From UBA9414 sp958446945 (GTDB taxonomy: Bacteria; Bacillota; Clostridia; Lachnospirales; Lachnospiraceae), in assembly GCA_958446945.1 (NCBI GenBank), contig CAUCYJ010000102.1, positions 1-9,156 on the forward strand: DNA of 9,156 bases. The letters run 5' to 3'. Numbering within the stretch: position 1 is the stretch's first letter; every line of letters begins with the position of its first letter. This document shows positions 1 to 6,417 of the stretch, one piece after another. The position numbers and the translations under genes are program-made. The notes beneath the pieces are model-generated. The model saw only the letters and a program-made list of their open reading frames with translations. It was not told the origin of the DNA and did not search any database.

Positions 1-297
1 TGTTTCCTGATATACCGGAAATCTCGAATATCTTCTTCCCATAATCTCCTGCATACATTCTTCAAGGGTACATGACGCATCCAGCGCACAAATATGCTTG
101 CGATGAGTCATCACATCTTTGGCATCCATATGTTTAAATAAAATAACATTTCGCATCATAGATGCTTCTTCCGGGACAAAAACACCTTCTGTTTGTCCTT
201 CGCTGATCCATTTTAAAAGCAGTTCTTCTCTTTCGTCCTGGTCAATTTCTTCCGAAAATACTGAACGCATTTTTCTTAAAAGACGTTCTTCTTCCAT
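1..297 (-). CDS. CorC/HlyC-like CBS-domain protein, 5' part (cut by window edge)
   Basis: The first 99 codons of a gene that continues past base 1. I see an acidic, helical N-terminus (MEEERLLRKM), a segment with the CorC-like pattern E.LL.WI.EGQTEGVFVPEE (about residues 24-44), then the start of a CBS domain with DVMTHR (about 61-66) and YSRFPVY (about 90-96). DIM/DVM-x-x-R followed by SRFPV is characteristic of the CorC/HlyC (TlyC, CNNM-related) family, linked to Mg2+ or Co2+ transport. There is no room for the DUF21 membrane domain, so this is the short cytosolic form like E. coli CorC (YbeX). The second CBS repeat and the transporter-associated C-terminal domain should lie off the left edge. 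The ATG at 297 follows AAGGAG with a 6-base spacing, and the gene starts 18 bases after the mazF stop, so it is probably the last visible gene of the nnr-alr-mazF operon. The 'hemolysin' label common in databases is not evidence of toxin activity. Confidence 0.85.
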   Translation of the reverse strand, partial: MEEERLLRKMRSVFSEEIDQDEREELLLKWISEGQTEGVFVPEEASMMRNVILFKHMDAKDVMTHRKHICALDASCTLEECMQEIMGRRYSRFPVYQET

Positions 298-315
298 AAT
301 GTTCTCCTTCTCATT

Positions 316-663
316 TTATGTATGAAGCTCCAAACTGATACGGAGCGCTTCATCCACTCGTCTCATTAGTTCCCGATCCACATGACAGACAAGCTCTTTC
401 AGCCTTTGCTTATCAATAGTCCGAATCTGTTCTAGCAAAATTACTGAATTCTTCACGATATGATATCTTCTGGCATCCACTTCAATGTGAGTTGGAAGTT
501 TCGACTTATTCATGCGCGATGTAATTGCAGCACATATAACCGTGGGGCTGTGTCGATTGCCGATGTCATTTTGAATAATCAATACCGGCCGTATCCCTCC
601 TTGTTCGGAGCCGACGACCGGGCTTAAATCTGCATAATAAATATCTCCTCTTTTTACCTGCAT
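316..663 (-). CDS. ndoA: MazF/EndoA (NdoA) family mRNA endonuclease toxin
   Basis: A 115-residue protein very close in pattern to B. subtilis EndoA (about 116 aa), a sequence-specific single-strand RNase that cleaves mRNA. Visible motifs are VKRGDIYYADLSPVVGSEQG near the N-terminus, RPVLIIQNDIGNR (25-37), AAIT ending in Thr48, LPTHIEV and SVILLEQIRTIDKQRL. The two residues known to be catalytic in this family, Arg25 and Thr48, are both present, so the enzyme looks intact. I chose the ATG at 663 over an upstream in-frame TTG at 729: it sits 7 bases after GGAGTG, gives the family length, and starts exactly where homology starts. The gene follows alr, as in B. subtilis, but no RHH antitoxin (EndoAI/MazE) is encoded between them. 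It is probably cotranscribed with alr. How the toxin is held in check cannot be read from the window. Confidence 0.93.
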   Translation of the reverse strand: MQVKRGDIYYADLSPVVGSEQGGIRPVLIIQNDIGNRHSPTVICAAITSRMNKSKLPTHIEVDARRYHIVKNSVILLEQIRTIDKQRLKELVCHVDRELMRRVDEALRISLELHT

Positions 664-667
664 TCTT

Positions 668-745
668 TCACACTCCGATAATGTTGATGATAATGGATAG
701 TCTTTCCAACTTTTTCGGATGTATTCCAAATGCGCGCAAAATCAT
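668..745 (-). other. 25-codon micro-ORF filling the alr-mazF gap (uncertain)
   Basis: The ATG follows the alr stop codon directly (TAA then ATG), and the frame runs 25 codons to a TGA four bases before the mazF ATG. The peptide begins MILRAFGIHPKKLERL and ends in a hydrophobic stretch (SIIINIIGV). It has no Shine-Dalgarno of its own, so translation would depend on ribosomes finishing alr (termination-reinitiation). It could be a coupling leader that carries ribosomes to the mazF ribosome binding site, a very small unrecognised partner of MazF, or chance. It is far shorter than known MazE/EndoAI antitoxins (about 80-90 aa) and shows no ribbon-helix-helix pattern. Recorded because it occupies the place where the antitoxin gene normally sits. 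Confidence 0.2.
671..676 (-). promoter_or_regulatory. Ribosome binding site that decides the mazF start
   Basis: GGAGTG on the minus strand, 7 bases before the ATG at 663. No comparable site precedes the in-frame TTG at 729, so the shorter 115-residue MazF is preferred. The GTG of this site is also the last sense codon of a 25-codon micro-ORF in another frame, whose TGA follows directly. Confidence 0.7.
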
Positions 746-1912
746 TTATGCAAAATAATCAATCTGTTCTACTATCTTACCATCCCGGTAATATACTCGA
801 GGTATCCGTTTACCAAGATCACAGATGAATTCATAATTAAACCGATCTGCCAATTCACTTAACTGATCTACCGTAATCGTTTCTTCCCCATCCCTTCCTA
901 TAAGTACTGCCTGATCACCGAATTTCACTTCGTCAATTCCTGTTACATCAACCATAAACTGATCCATGCAGACTCTTCCGATAATTGGCGCTCTTTTTCC
1001 ATGAATCAACACATGGGCCTTATTGGAAAGACTTCTCGGATATCCATCTCCATATCCAACCGGAATGGTAGCAATCTTCATTTCTTTTTCTGCCACAAAT
1101 GTTCCTCCATAGCTGACAGAAGTTCCGGCAGAAATCGTCTTCACATATTCTACATGACTAATCAGCGACAAGGCCGGCTTTAATTCTACCGCTTTCTTTG
1201 ATACTTCCTGGGATGGATACAATCCATAAATTGCAATCCCAGCCCTTACCAAATCACAATTTGCCTCCCGGACATCGATAATTCCAGCGCTGTTTGAGCA
1301 ATGTTCATAATCGAATGTTACTCCCGATTCTTTCAGCTTTGATGTCATCTTATGAAAAATAGCCAACTGCTGTTTTGTATACGTCTTATCCGCCTCGTCT
1401 GCTTTCGCAAAATGTGTAAAGATTCCTTCTGCTTCCATATGCGGCAACGCAATAATTCGTTTGATTGCTTCTACACTTTCATCTGTCGGAGCAAATCCAA
1501 GTCTTGACATCCCTGTCTCCAGTTTTACATGAAAATATGCCTGTCGATCTAACTGTACTGCCAGATCTGACAATTCCTGCATCTGCTCCTCCTGATACAC
1601 TGTCATTCGAATCTCATGCTTCAACATCTCTTCAAATTGATCCGGGAAAATACATCCTAACACTAGGATAGGTTTCCTGATTCCATTCTTTCTCAACAGC
1701 ACTGCTTCGTCAAGTGTTGCTGTGGCAAAGCCCCATACATATTCGTATACTTCCAACATTCTAGCCACAGGAATAGCGCCGTGTCCATAACCATCTGTCT
1801 TGACTACGCCGATCATCTTTGTCTTTGCATCAATATTACGATGCATTTGCTCCATATTATATGCAATTGCGTCCAGATCTATCCTGGCCATCACTCTGCT
1901 GTATTTCTTCAT
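746..1912 (-). CDS. alr: Alanine racemase
   Basis: A 388-residue, full-length PLP enzyme that interconverts L- and D-alanine in the cytoplasm, supplying D-alanine for peptidoglycan. The fold-type III barrel carries the PLP lysine K38 in VVKTDGYGHG (usually VVKADAYGHG, so A39T and A41G are mild departures). K130 in HVKLETGMSRLGF corresponds to the carbamylated lysine of the Geobacillus enzyme, with R137 after it. The catalytic tyrosine is Y268 in VSYGG, in the second, beta-rich domain. YGDGYPR (287-293) and RVCMDQFM (313-320) complete the family signature. The ATG at 1912 lies 20 bases after the nnr stop. The nearest Shine-Dalgarno, AAGGAG, is 14 bases from the ATG, longer than usual, and I see no better start. 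Placement between nnr and mazF matches Gram-positive alr loci. Confidence 0.97.
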   Translation of the reverse strand: MKKYSRVMARIDLDAIAYNMEQMHRNIDAKTKMIGVVKTDGYGHGAIPVARMLEVYEYVWGFATATLDEAVLLRKNGIRKPILVLGCIFPDQFEEMLKHEIRMTVYQEEQMQELSDLAVQLDRQAYFHVKLETGMSRLGFAPTDESVEAIKRIIALPHMEAEGIFTHFAKADEADKTYTKQQLAIFHKMTSKLKESGVTFDYEHCSNSAGIIDVREANCDLVRAGIAIYGLYPSQEVSKKAVELKPALSLISHVEYVKTISAGTSVSYGGTFVAEKEMKIATIPVGYGDGYPRSLSNKAHVLIHGKRAPIIGRVCMDQFMVDVTGIDEVKFGDQAVLIGRDGEETITVDQLSELADRFNYEFICDLGKRIPRVYYRDGKIVEQIDYFA

Positions 1913-1932
1913 CTTTCTATTTGCTGCTCCTT

Positions 1933-3417
1933 TTATTTTTTCAGTATTTCTCCTATAGCATCGATCACATCACTCGCAAGCACACTGTACTCACCCTTCT
2001 GATCTCTCGCCTTATCTCCGGCAAGGCCATGAAGAAAAACACCCGCGCAGGCTGCCTCATAAGGTTTCTGTCCCTGAGCAAGCAATCCGCCAACGATTCC
2101 TGCAAGTACATCTCCGGAACCACCCTTTGCCATCGCTGCATTCCCGCTTGTGTTTAGATAAATGCGTTCACCCTCTGTGTGTATCATTGTACGGGCATCT
2201 TTTAATACACAGATAACCGGGTATGCTGCTGTCAGTTCTCTGATGGCTGTAATACGATCTTTTCTAATTTCTTCAACCGATTTTCCTGTCAATCGGGACA
2301 TTTCTTTCATGTGAGGGGTTAAAATTACCGGAGCCTGACATTCCCCCAGTAATTTCATTTCTTCTGAAATCAGATTCAGTCCATCTGCATCAACAACACA
2401 AGGAATTCTTGATTCTTTCAGCACTGTGCGTACAATCTGGTTGGCTGTCGGACTTTTTCCAAGTCCACAACCAATCACTGCTGCATCTGCCCATGCAAGT
2501 TCTTCTAATAACTGCTCTTTTTCCAAAAACTCATACGTGCTGATCAGTGCTTCAGGCAAAAGCTGCTGAAGAATCATTCTGTTGGATTCATCGGTATAAA
2601 TTTTTACAAGTCCAGCTCCGGCACAGTATGCTGCCTTTGCACTTAGATAAGCAGCCCCGCACATTCCGCGGCTTCCAGCAATTACAAGTGTTTTCCCATA
2701 AGTCCCTTTATGACTATACTGACTGCGTGCCGGAAACTGCTCTCTCAGATCACTCATCTCATAAGTATAGGCAACTTCTGTCTGTTCGTCAAACAAATCT
2801 GTCTGAATTCCAATATCTTTTATAAAAACAGTGCCGCACCATACTCTTCCCGGATCACAAACCATTCCATATTTCTCACATGCAAACGTTACTGTAATAT
2901 CCGCCTGAAATGCTGTGCCGAGAATACTTCCGTCAAATGAAGATACTCCAGATGGAATATCAATAGCCACCTTTTTCCCCGGAAGCCGATTCATCTCCTC
3001 AATCACTGTTTTATAATATCCTTCTATTGTTCTTGACAGTCCGATACCAAACACTGCATCTATAATAACACTATATGCTTTCACCGGGATCCTGTCACAA
3101 TCTTTTATTCCATAATTTTCAAGGATCTTCCGCTGAAGCTTCGTCTCTTCACTCATAGATGCTTCTCTTCCAACCAGTACAACGGTCACATCTGACCCCT
3201 TTAAATGCAGCAGTCTTGCAACGGCATATCCATCTCCGCCATTATTTCCCGCACCGCAGACAATCAGCGGTTTTGATAGGTCCGTTTCTGTTTCTTCCAG
3301 TACCTCTACTGTCCTTAGTGCCGCACGTTCCATTAACACCATCGACGGAACTTGTTTTTGAACAATCGTCTCCTCATCTGCATATTTCATCCATATTCCA
3401 TTCGGCAAATATCTCAT
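1933..3417 (-). CDS. nnr: Bifunctional NAD(P)HX epimerase / ADP-dependent dehydratase
   Basis: A 494-residue metabolite-repair enzyme that restores NADH and NADPH damaged by hydration. The N-terminal YjeF_N (epimerase, NnrE) half covers about residues 1-215, with the nucleotide-binding VCGAGNNGGDGYAVARLL (about 53-70) and IDAVFGIGLSRTIEG. It converts the R and S hydrates. The C-terminal NnrD half (about 235-494) belongs to the ribokinase-like fold and dehydrates S-NAD(P)HX using ADP. It shows GKTLVIAGSRGMCGAAYLSA, VDADGLN, LTPHMKEM and the GNAAMAKGGSGDVLAG signature (about 426-440). I place the start at the ATG at 3417: GGGGTG ends 5 bases upstream, whereas the GTG two codons earlier (3423) lies inside that Shine-Dalgarno. 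It is the first gene of the nnr-alr-mazF-CBS run, and the rex terminator upstream implies its own promoter in 3424-3500, where I see only weak candidates. Confidence 0.95.
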   Translation of the reverse strand: MRYLPNGIWMKYADEETIVQKQVPSMVLMERAALRTVEVLEETETDLSKPLIVCGAGNNGGDGYAVARLLHLKGSDVTVVLVGREASMSEETKLQRKILENYGIKDCDRIPVKAYSVIIDAVFGIGLSRTIEGYYKTVIEEMNRLPGKKVAIDIPSGVSSFDGSILGTAFQADITVTFACEKYGMVCDPGRVWCGTVFIKDIGIQTDLFDEQTEVAYTYEMSDLREQFPARSQYSHKGTYGKTLVIAGSRGMCGAAYLSAKAAYCAGAGLVKIYTDESNRMILQQLLPEALISTYEFLEKEQLLEELAWADAAVIGCGLGKSPTANQIVRTVLKESRIPCVVDADGLNLISEEMKLLGECQAPVILTPHMKEMSRLTGKSVEEIRKDRITAIRELTAAYPVICVLKDARTMIHTEGERIYLNTSGNAAMAKGGSGDVLAGIVGGLLAQGQKPYEAACAGVFLHGLAGDKARDQKGEYSVLASDVIDAIGEILKK

Positions 3418-3422
3418 ATCCA

Positions 3423-3428
3423 CACCCC
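3423..3428 (-). promoter_or_regulatory. Ribosome binding site that decides the nnr start
   Basis: GGGGTG on the minus strand, 5 bases before the ATG at 3417. The alternative GTG start at 3421-3423 overlaps this site and would have no usable site of its own. Confidence 0.5.
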
Positions 3429-3501
3429 TATTTGCAGATCAACCCTGTCTGTATTTATTTCTATTAGTTTTCCCTGATTCTTCCTATATTATCTCTGTTA
3501 A

Positions 3502-3546
3502 TTTTTAAACAAACGACGTGTAACAGAACCTTTCTATTACACGCCG
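3502..3546 (-). terminator. Intrinsic terminator of rex
   Basis: The arms at 3517-3526 and 3534-3543 pair as CGTGTAA/TTACACG, with one mismatch and two further pairs, around a 7-base loop. Read on the minus strand, the hairpin is followed by GTTTGTTTAAAAATT, a moderately U-rich tail. It starts about 10 bases after the rex stop codon. The stem is AU-rich, so termination may be partial. If it leaks, nnr and the genes behind it would receive some transcription from the rex promoter. Confidence 0.75.
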
Positions 3547-3556
3547 CCAAGCAATT

Positions 3557-4201
3557 TTATTTAGTCTCTTTATGCTGATGCTGACTAACATTATACGACA
3601 GCCGCATCAAACTCTCAGATAAATGTACATTTTCTACAATCACGTCAGAAGGCACATTCAAATCCGTATGTGCAAAGTTCCAGATTGCCTTTACACCATT
3701 ATCTACAAGTACCTTCGCTACCTCTGAGGCTTTCGCTTTCGGAATTGTGAGCACTCCAATCTCAATTCCATTTTCTTTTACAAACTCTTGCAGTTCATCC
3801 ATCATCCGAATCTCCACACCACGGATGGAAACTCCCGCAAGACGTGGATTCACATCAAAAATCCCCTTCAGAAGAAAACCTTTCTTCTCAAATGAAGTAT
3901 AATTAGCCAGAGCCTGTCCCAGATTACCGGCGCCAATAATTACCATGTTATGCGTCACATCCAGTCCAAGAATCTTACCAATCTCCTCATAAAGACTCTT
4001 CACATTATAACCGTATCCCTGCTGTCCAAATCCTCCGAAATTGTTCAAATCCTGTCGTATCTGAGATGCTGTCACTTTCATGCGCTTGCTCAGTTCATTA
4101 GACGAAATCCGCTCAACTCCATTATCCAATAATTCCCCTAAATATCGATAATATCTAGGCAATCTTCTTATAACAGCCTGTGATATCTTTCTTTCATTCA
4201 T
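3557..4201 (-). CDS. rex: Redox-sensing transcriptional repressor Rex
   Basis: A 214-residue homodimeric repressor that senses the NADH/NAD+ ratio and releases DNA when NADH is high, controlling fermentative and respiratory genes in Firmicutes. Residues about 1-80 form the winged helix: SQAVIRRLPRYYRYLGELL opens it, and TASQIRQDLNNFGGFGQQG (44-62), the recognition helix and wing, is the family signature. Residues about 84-205 form the Rossmann domain with GAGNLG (90-95), IFDVNP (114-119) and IWNFAH (173-178). Length matches the family. The ATG at 4201 has GAGG 8 bases upstream. It is transcribed from a perfect consensus promoter and followed by its own terminator, so it is monocistronic or nearly so. 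The neighbouring divergent gene is a YdiF-type ABC-F, and in B. subtilis ydiF also lies close to rex, so this association is old. Confidence 0.97.
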   Translation of the reverse strand: MNERKISQAVIRRLPRYYRYLGELLDNGVERISSNELSKRMKVTASQIRQDLNNFGGFGQQGYGYNVKSLYEEIGKILGLDVTHNMVIIGAGNLGQALANYTSFEKKGFLLKGIFDVNPRLAGVSIRGVEIRMMDELQEFVKENGIEIGVLTIPKAKASEVAKVLVDNGVKAIWNFAHTDLNVPSDVIVENVHLSESLMRLSYNVSQHQHKETK

Positions 4202-4244
4202 TTCGTCAACCTCGTCTTTCCGTAATCCGCATATTCACTAAAAT

Positions 4245-4273
4245 ATTATAGCGAATTGTCATATTGATGTCAA
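4245..4273 (-). promoter_or_regulatory. Consensus sigma-A promoter of rex
   Basis: On the minus strand, TTGACA (4268-4273) and TATAAT (4245-4250) are separated by exactly 17 bases: a perfect match to the housekeeping consensus at both hexamers. Transcription should start near 4238, giving a leader of about 37 bases. A promoter this strong for a repressor gene suggests that it is held down by a repressor, plausibly Rex itself. Confidence 0.85.
4256..4273. promoter_or_regulatory. Candidate Rex operator inside the rex promoter
   Basis: An 18-bp imperfect palindrome, TTGACAT-CAAT-ATGACAA on the minus strand, covers the -35 and most of the spacer. It has the 7-4-7 architecture of the Rex site TTGTTAAnnnnTTAACAA and matches 9 of the 14 specified positions, including the outer TTG and CAA. 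The flanking AA and TT extend the symmetry to 22 bp. The -35 hexamer TTGACA itself supplies part of the match, so the evidence is moderate at best. Confidence 0.4.
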
Positions 4274-4280
4274 TTATTTG

Positions 4281-4308
4281 TTGTAATTTGCAATATTTGC
4301 GCTATAAT
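4281..4308 (+). promoter_or_regulatory. Probable sigma-A promoter of the ABC-F gene
   Basis: TTGTAA (4281-4286), a 16-base spacer and TATAAT (4303-4308) on the plus strand. Transcription would start near 4315, leaving a leader of about 87 bases before the ABC-F ATG. The leader contains a short open frame (4314-4358) and a weak hairpin TTGGCT/AGCTAA. The -35 lies only 7 bases from the -35 of the divergent rex promoter, so two polymerases could not easily occupy both. Confidence 0.6.
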
Positions 4309-4401
4309 TGAACATGGATATTTTTATGTCAAAACAGTATAGAAACTTGGCTGTATAATCAAGCTAAATGAAAGATAAACAAACCAAACAGGAGGATACA
4401 C

Positions 4402-6324
4402 ATGGTACTCGCATGTCATAATATCAGCAAAGCATTCTTAGAGCAGGTCATTGTTAAATCCGGCTCTTTTCATATAGAAGACCGTGAAAAAGCGGCTTTG
4501 ATCGGTGTCAATGGCGCCGGAAAATCAACTATCTTAAAAATGATTGTAGGTGAACTAACGCCAGATTCCGGTGAAATCGTCCTTACTAAAGGAAAAACGA
4601 TCGGATATCTTGCTCAGCATCAGATTCCGGATACAGAACATTCCATCTATGAAGAATTAAAAACTGCAAGAAGTTATCTGATCCAAATGGAAAATGAAAT
4701 CCGTAAAATTGAAAGCGAACTTTCTTCCCTTACCGGAGATGCGCTGGAAGAACGGCTTCACACCTATCATCGGCTTACTGCCCAATTTGAACGCGAAAAC
4801 GGATATGCCTATGAAAGCGAGCTTACAGGCGTATTAAAAGGGCTCGGCTTTTCTGAAGAAGAATTCCAAAAACCGGTCAACACTCTGTCCGGAGGACAAA
4901 AAACCCGGGTAGCTCTTGGTAAACTGCTCCTAACGAAACCAGACATTCTTCTTCTTGATGAACCCACAAACCATCTGGATTTAAATTCCATTTCCTGGCT
5001 CGAAACTTATCTTATGAATTATCCCGGTGCTGTTCTCATTGTTTCCCATGACCGTTACTTTTTAAATCGCGTTGTCACAAAAGTAATTGAAATTGAACAC
5101 GGAGAAATCATGAGTTTCCCTGGAAATTATACTGAATTTGCCGAAAAAAAGAAACAGGTACGGGAAGCAAAACTGAAAGAATATTTTAAACAACAGCAGG
5201 AAATCAAACATCAGGAAGCCGTTATCGAAAAGCTGCGCTCGTTTAACCGGGAGAAATCCATCCGCCGCGCAGAAAGTCGTGAAAAAATGCTTTCAAAAAT
5301 GGTACCGGTAGAAAAACCACTTGAAGACACAAACGAACTTCATTTTCACCTTGAACCATCCTCTGTCAGCGGAAATGATGTGCTATCCGTAGAAGATCTC
5401 AGCATGTCCTTTCAGACACAAAAATTATTCCAGCATGTAAGCTTTTCTCTGAAGCGCGGAGAACATGTTGCAGTCATCGGAGATAATGGAACCGGAAAAA
5501 CAACGCTTCTTAAAATTCTGAATGGTCTTCTTGATGCCGATGAAGGACGGTTTCAGCTTGGAACCAATGTACATATTGGATATTATGATCAGGAACACCA
5601 TGTACTCCACCCGGAAAAAACTATTTTTGATGAAATCTCTGATGATTATCCGACACTTACCAATACCGAAATCCGCAATGTTTTGGCTGCATTCTTATTT
5701 ACCGGTGAAGATGTCTATAAATTGATCGGAGATTTAAGCGGAGGCGAGCGCGGACGGGTATCTCTGGCAAAGCTCATGCTCTCTGAAGCAAATTTTCTAA
5801 TTCTGGATGAGCCGACCAACCACCTAGATATTGCCTCCAAAGAGATTCTGGAAAAAGCTTTGAATGACTATACCGGAACAATCCTGTACGTTTCTCATGA
5901 CCGGTATTTTATTAACCAGACTGCACAGAGAATCCTGGAACTGACGAATCATACTTTCGTAAATTATATCGGAAATTATGATTACTATGTCGAGAAGAAA
6001 GAAGAACTGACAAAAATCTATGCCCCGTCTGACGAAAATCCTTCTCACGTTCAGGAAACGCTTTCCGATACAAAACTTGACTGGCAAGCTCAAAAAGAAG
6101 CACAGGCCAGAGAACGTAAGCGAAAAAATGAATTTCAAAAAACCGAAAAACGTATCGATGCACTGGAAACAAGAAATGCGGAAATTGATGAATTAATGAC
6201 TCAGGAAGATATTTATACAAATTCTGTCAAATGCCGGGAACTGGCAGAAGAAAAATCTGCAATTGAAGAGGAACTTTTAAAACTATACGAAATCTGGGAA
6301 ACATTGGCAGAAGAACTGTCTTAA
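4402..6324 (+). CDS. ABC-F family ATPase, YdiF type
   Basis: A 640-residue soluble protein with two ABC ATPase domains and no membrane segments, the hallmark of ABC-F factors, which bind the ribosomal E site and act on translation. Domain 1 has Walker A GVNGAGKST (35-43), signature LSGGQ (162-166) and Walker B DILLLDEPTN (181-190, catalytic E187). The charged interdomain linker (about 240-325) carries the SIRRAESREKML core. Domain 2 has GDNGTGKTT (360-368), LSGGE (445-449) and FLILDEPTNHLD (465-476, E470). A charged, probably coiled-coil C-terminal tail follows (about 555-640), rich in Glu and Lys. The length and tail match B. subtilis YdiF (about 642 aa), and proximity to rex supports that subgroup. 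An AGGAGG site lies 6 bases before the ATG. I see no reason to call it antibiotic resistance: it looks like a housekeeping paralog. Exact cellular role is unknown. Confidence 0.93.
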   Translation: MVLACHNISKAFLEQVIVKSGSFHIEDREKAALIGVNGAGKSTILKMIVGELTPDSGEIVLTKGKTIGYLAQHQIPDTEHSIYEELKTARSYLIQMENEIRKIESELSSLTGDALEERLHTYHRLTAQFERENGYAYESELTGVLKGLGFSEEEFQKPVNTLSGGQKTRVALGKLLLTKPDILLLDEPTNHLDLNSISWLETYLMNYPGAVLIVSHDRYFLNRVVTKVIEIEHGEIMSFPGNYTEFAEKKKQVREAKLKEYFKQQQEIKHQEAVIEKLRSFNREKSIRRAESREKMLSKMVPVEKPLEDTNELHFHLEPSSVSGNDVLSVEDLSMSFQTQKLFQHVSFSLKRGEHVAVIGDNGTGKTTLLKILNGLLDADEGRFQLGTNVHIGYYDQEHHVLHPEKTIFDEISDDYPTLTNTEIRNVLAAFLFTGEDVYKLIGDLSGGERGRVSLAKLMLSEANFLILDEPTNHLDIASKEILEKALNDYTGTILYVSHDRYFINQTAQRILELTNHTFVNYIGNYDYYVEKKEELTKIYAPSDENPSHVQETLSDTKLDWQAQKEAQARERKRKNEFQKTEKRIDALETRNAEIDELMTQEDIYTNSVKCRELAEEKSAIEEELLKLYEIWETLAEELS

Positions 6325-6330
6325 TCAATT

Positions 6331-6390
6331 GCCGCCGGAAATAGATTCTTTTAAAAAGAAAACAATTCTCCGGCGGCAGCTTTATTTCTA
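6331..6390 (+). terminator. Large hairpin terminator between convergent ABC-F and icd genes
   Basis: A perfect 9-bp stem GCCGCCGGA (6331-6339) / TCCGGCGGC (6369-6377), unusually GC-rich for this region. Inside it AAT/ATT can continue across a one-base bulge, and a further TTCTTT/AAAGAA stem closes on a 3-base loop. Downstream on the plus strand is AGCTTTATTTCT, a weak U-tract. On the minus strand the hairpin follows the icd stop (6418) and may stop that transcript too, though the tail there (AATTGATTAA) is poorer. It starts 6 bases after the ABC-F stop codon. Confidence 0.8.
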
Positions 6391-6417
6391 TAGTATTTTT
6401 TAATATTTTCCTAACTC

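Noticed and set aside
664..729. A 22-residue N-terminal extension of MazF from a TTG codon
   Set aside because: No ribosome binding site precedes the TTG, the extension is absent from EndoA-type proteins, and a good site precedes the ATG at 663.
1819..2157. A 112-codon plus-strand frame across the alr-nnr junction
   Set aside because: It overlaps two clear minus-strand genes and has no homology pattern or ribosome binding site.
3424..3500. A possible nnr promoter TTGTTT-18-TATAGG on the minus strand
   Set aside because: It has only 7 of 12 consensus positions, not better than chance in AT-rich DNA, so it is not listed as a feature.
4402..6324. Antibiotic-resistance ABC-F protein
   Set aside because: Length, C-terminal tail and neighbourhood fit the housekeeping YdiF group, and no resistance gene or mobile element lies nearby.
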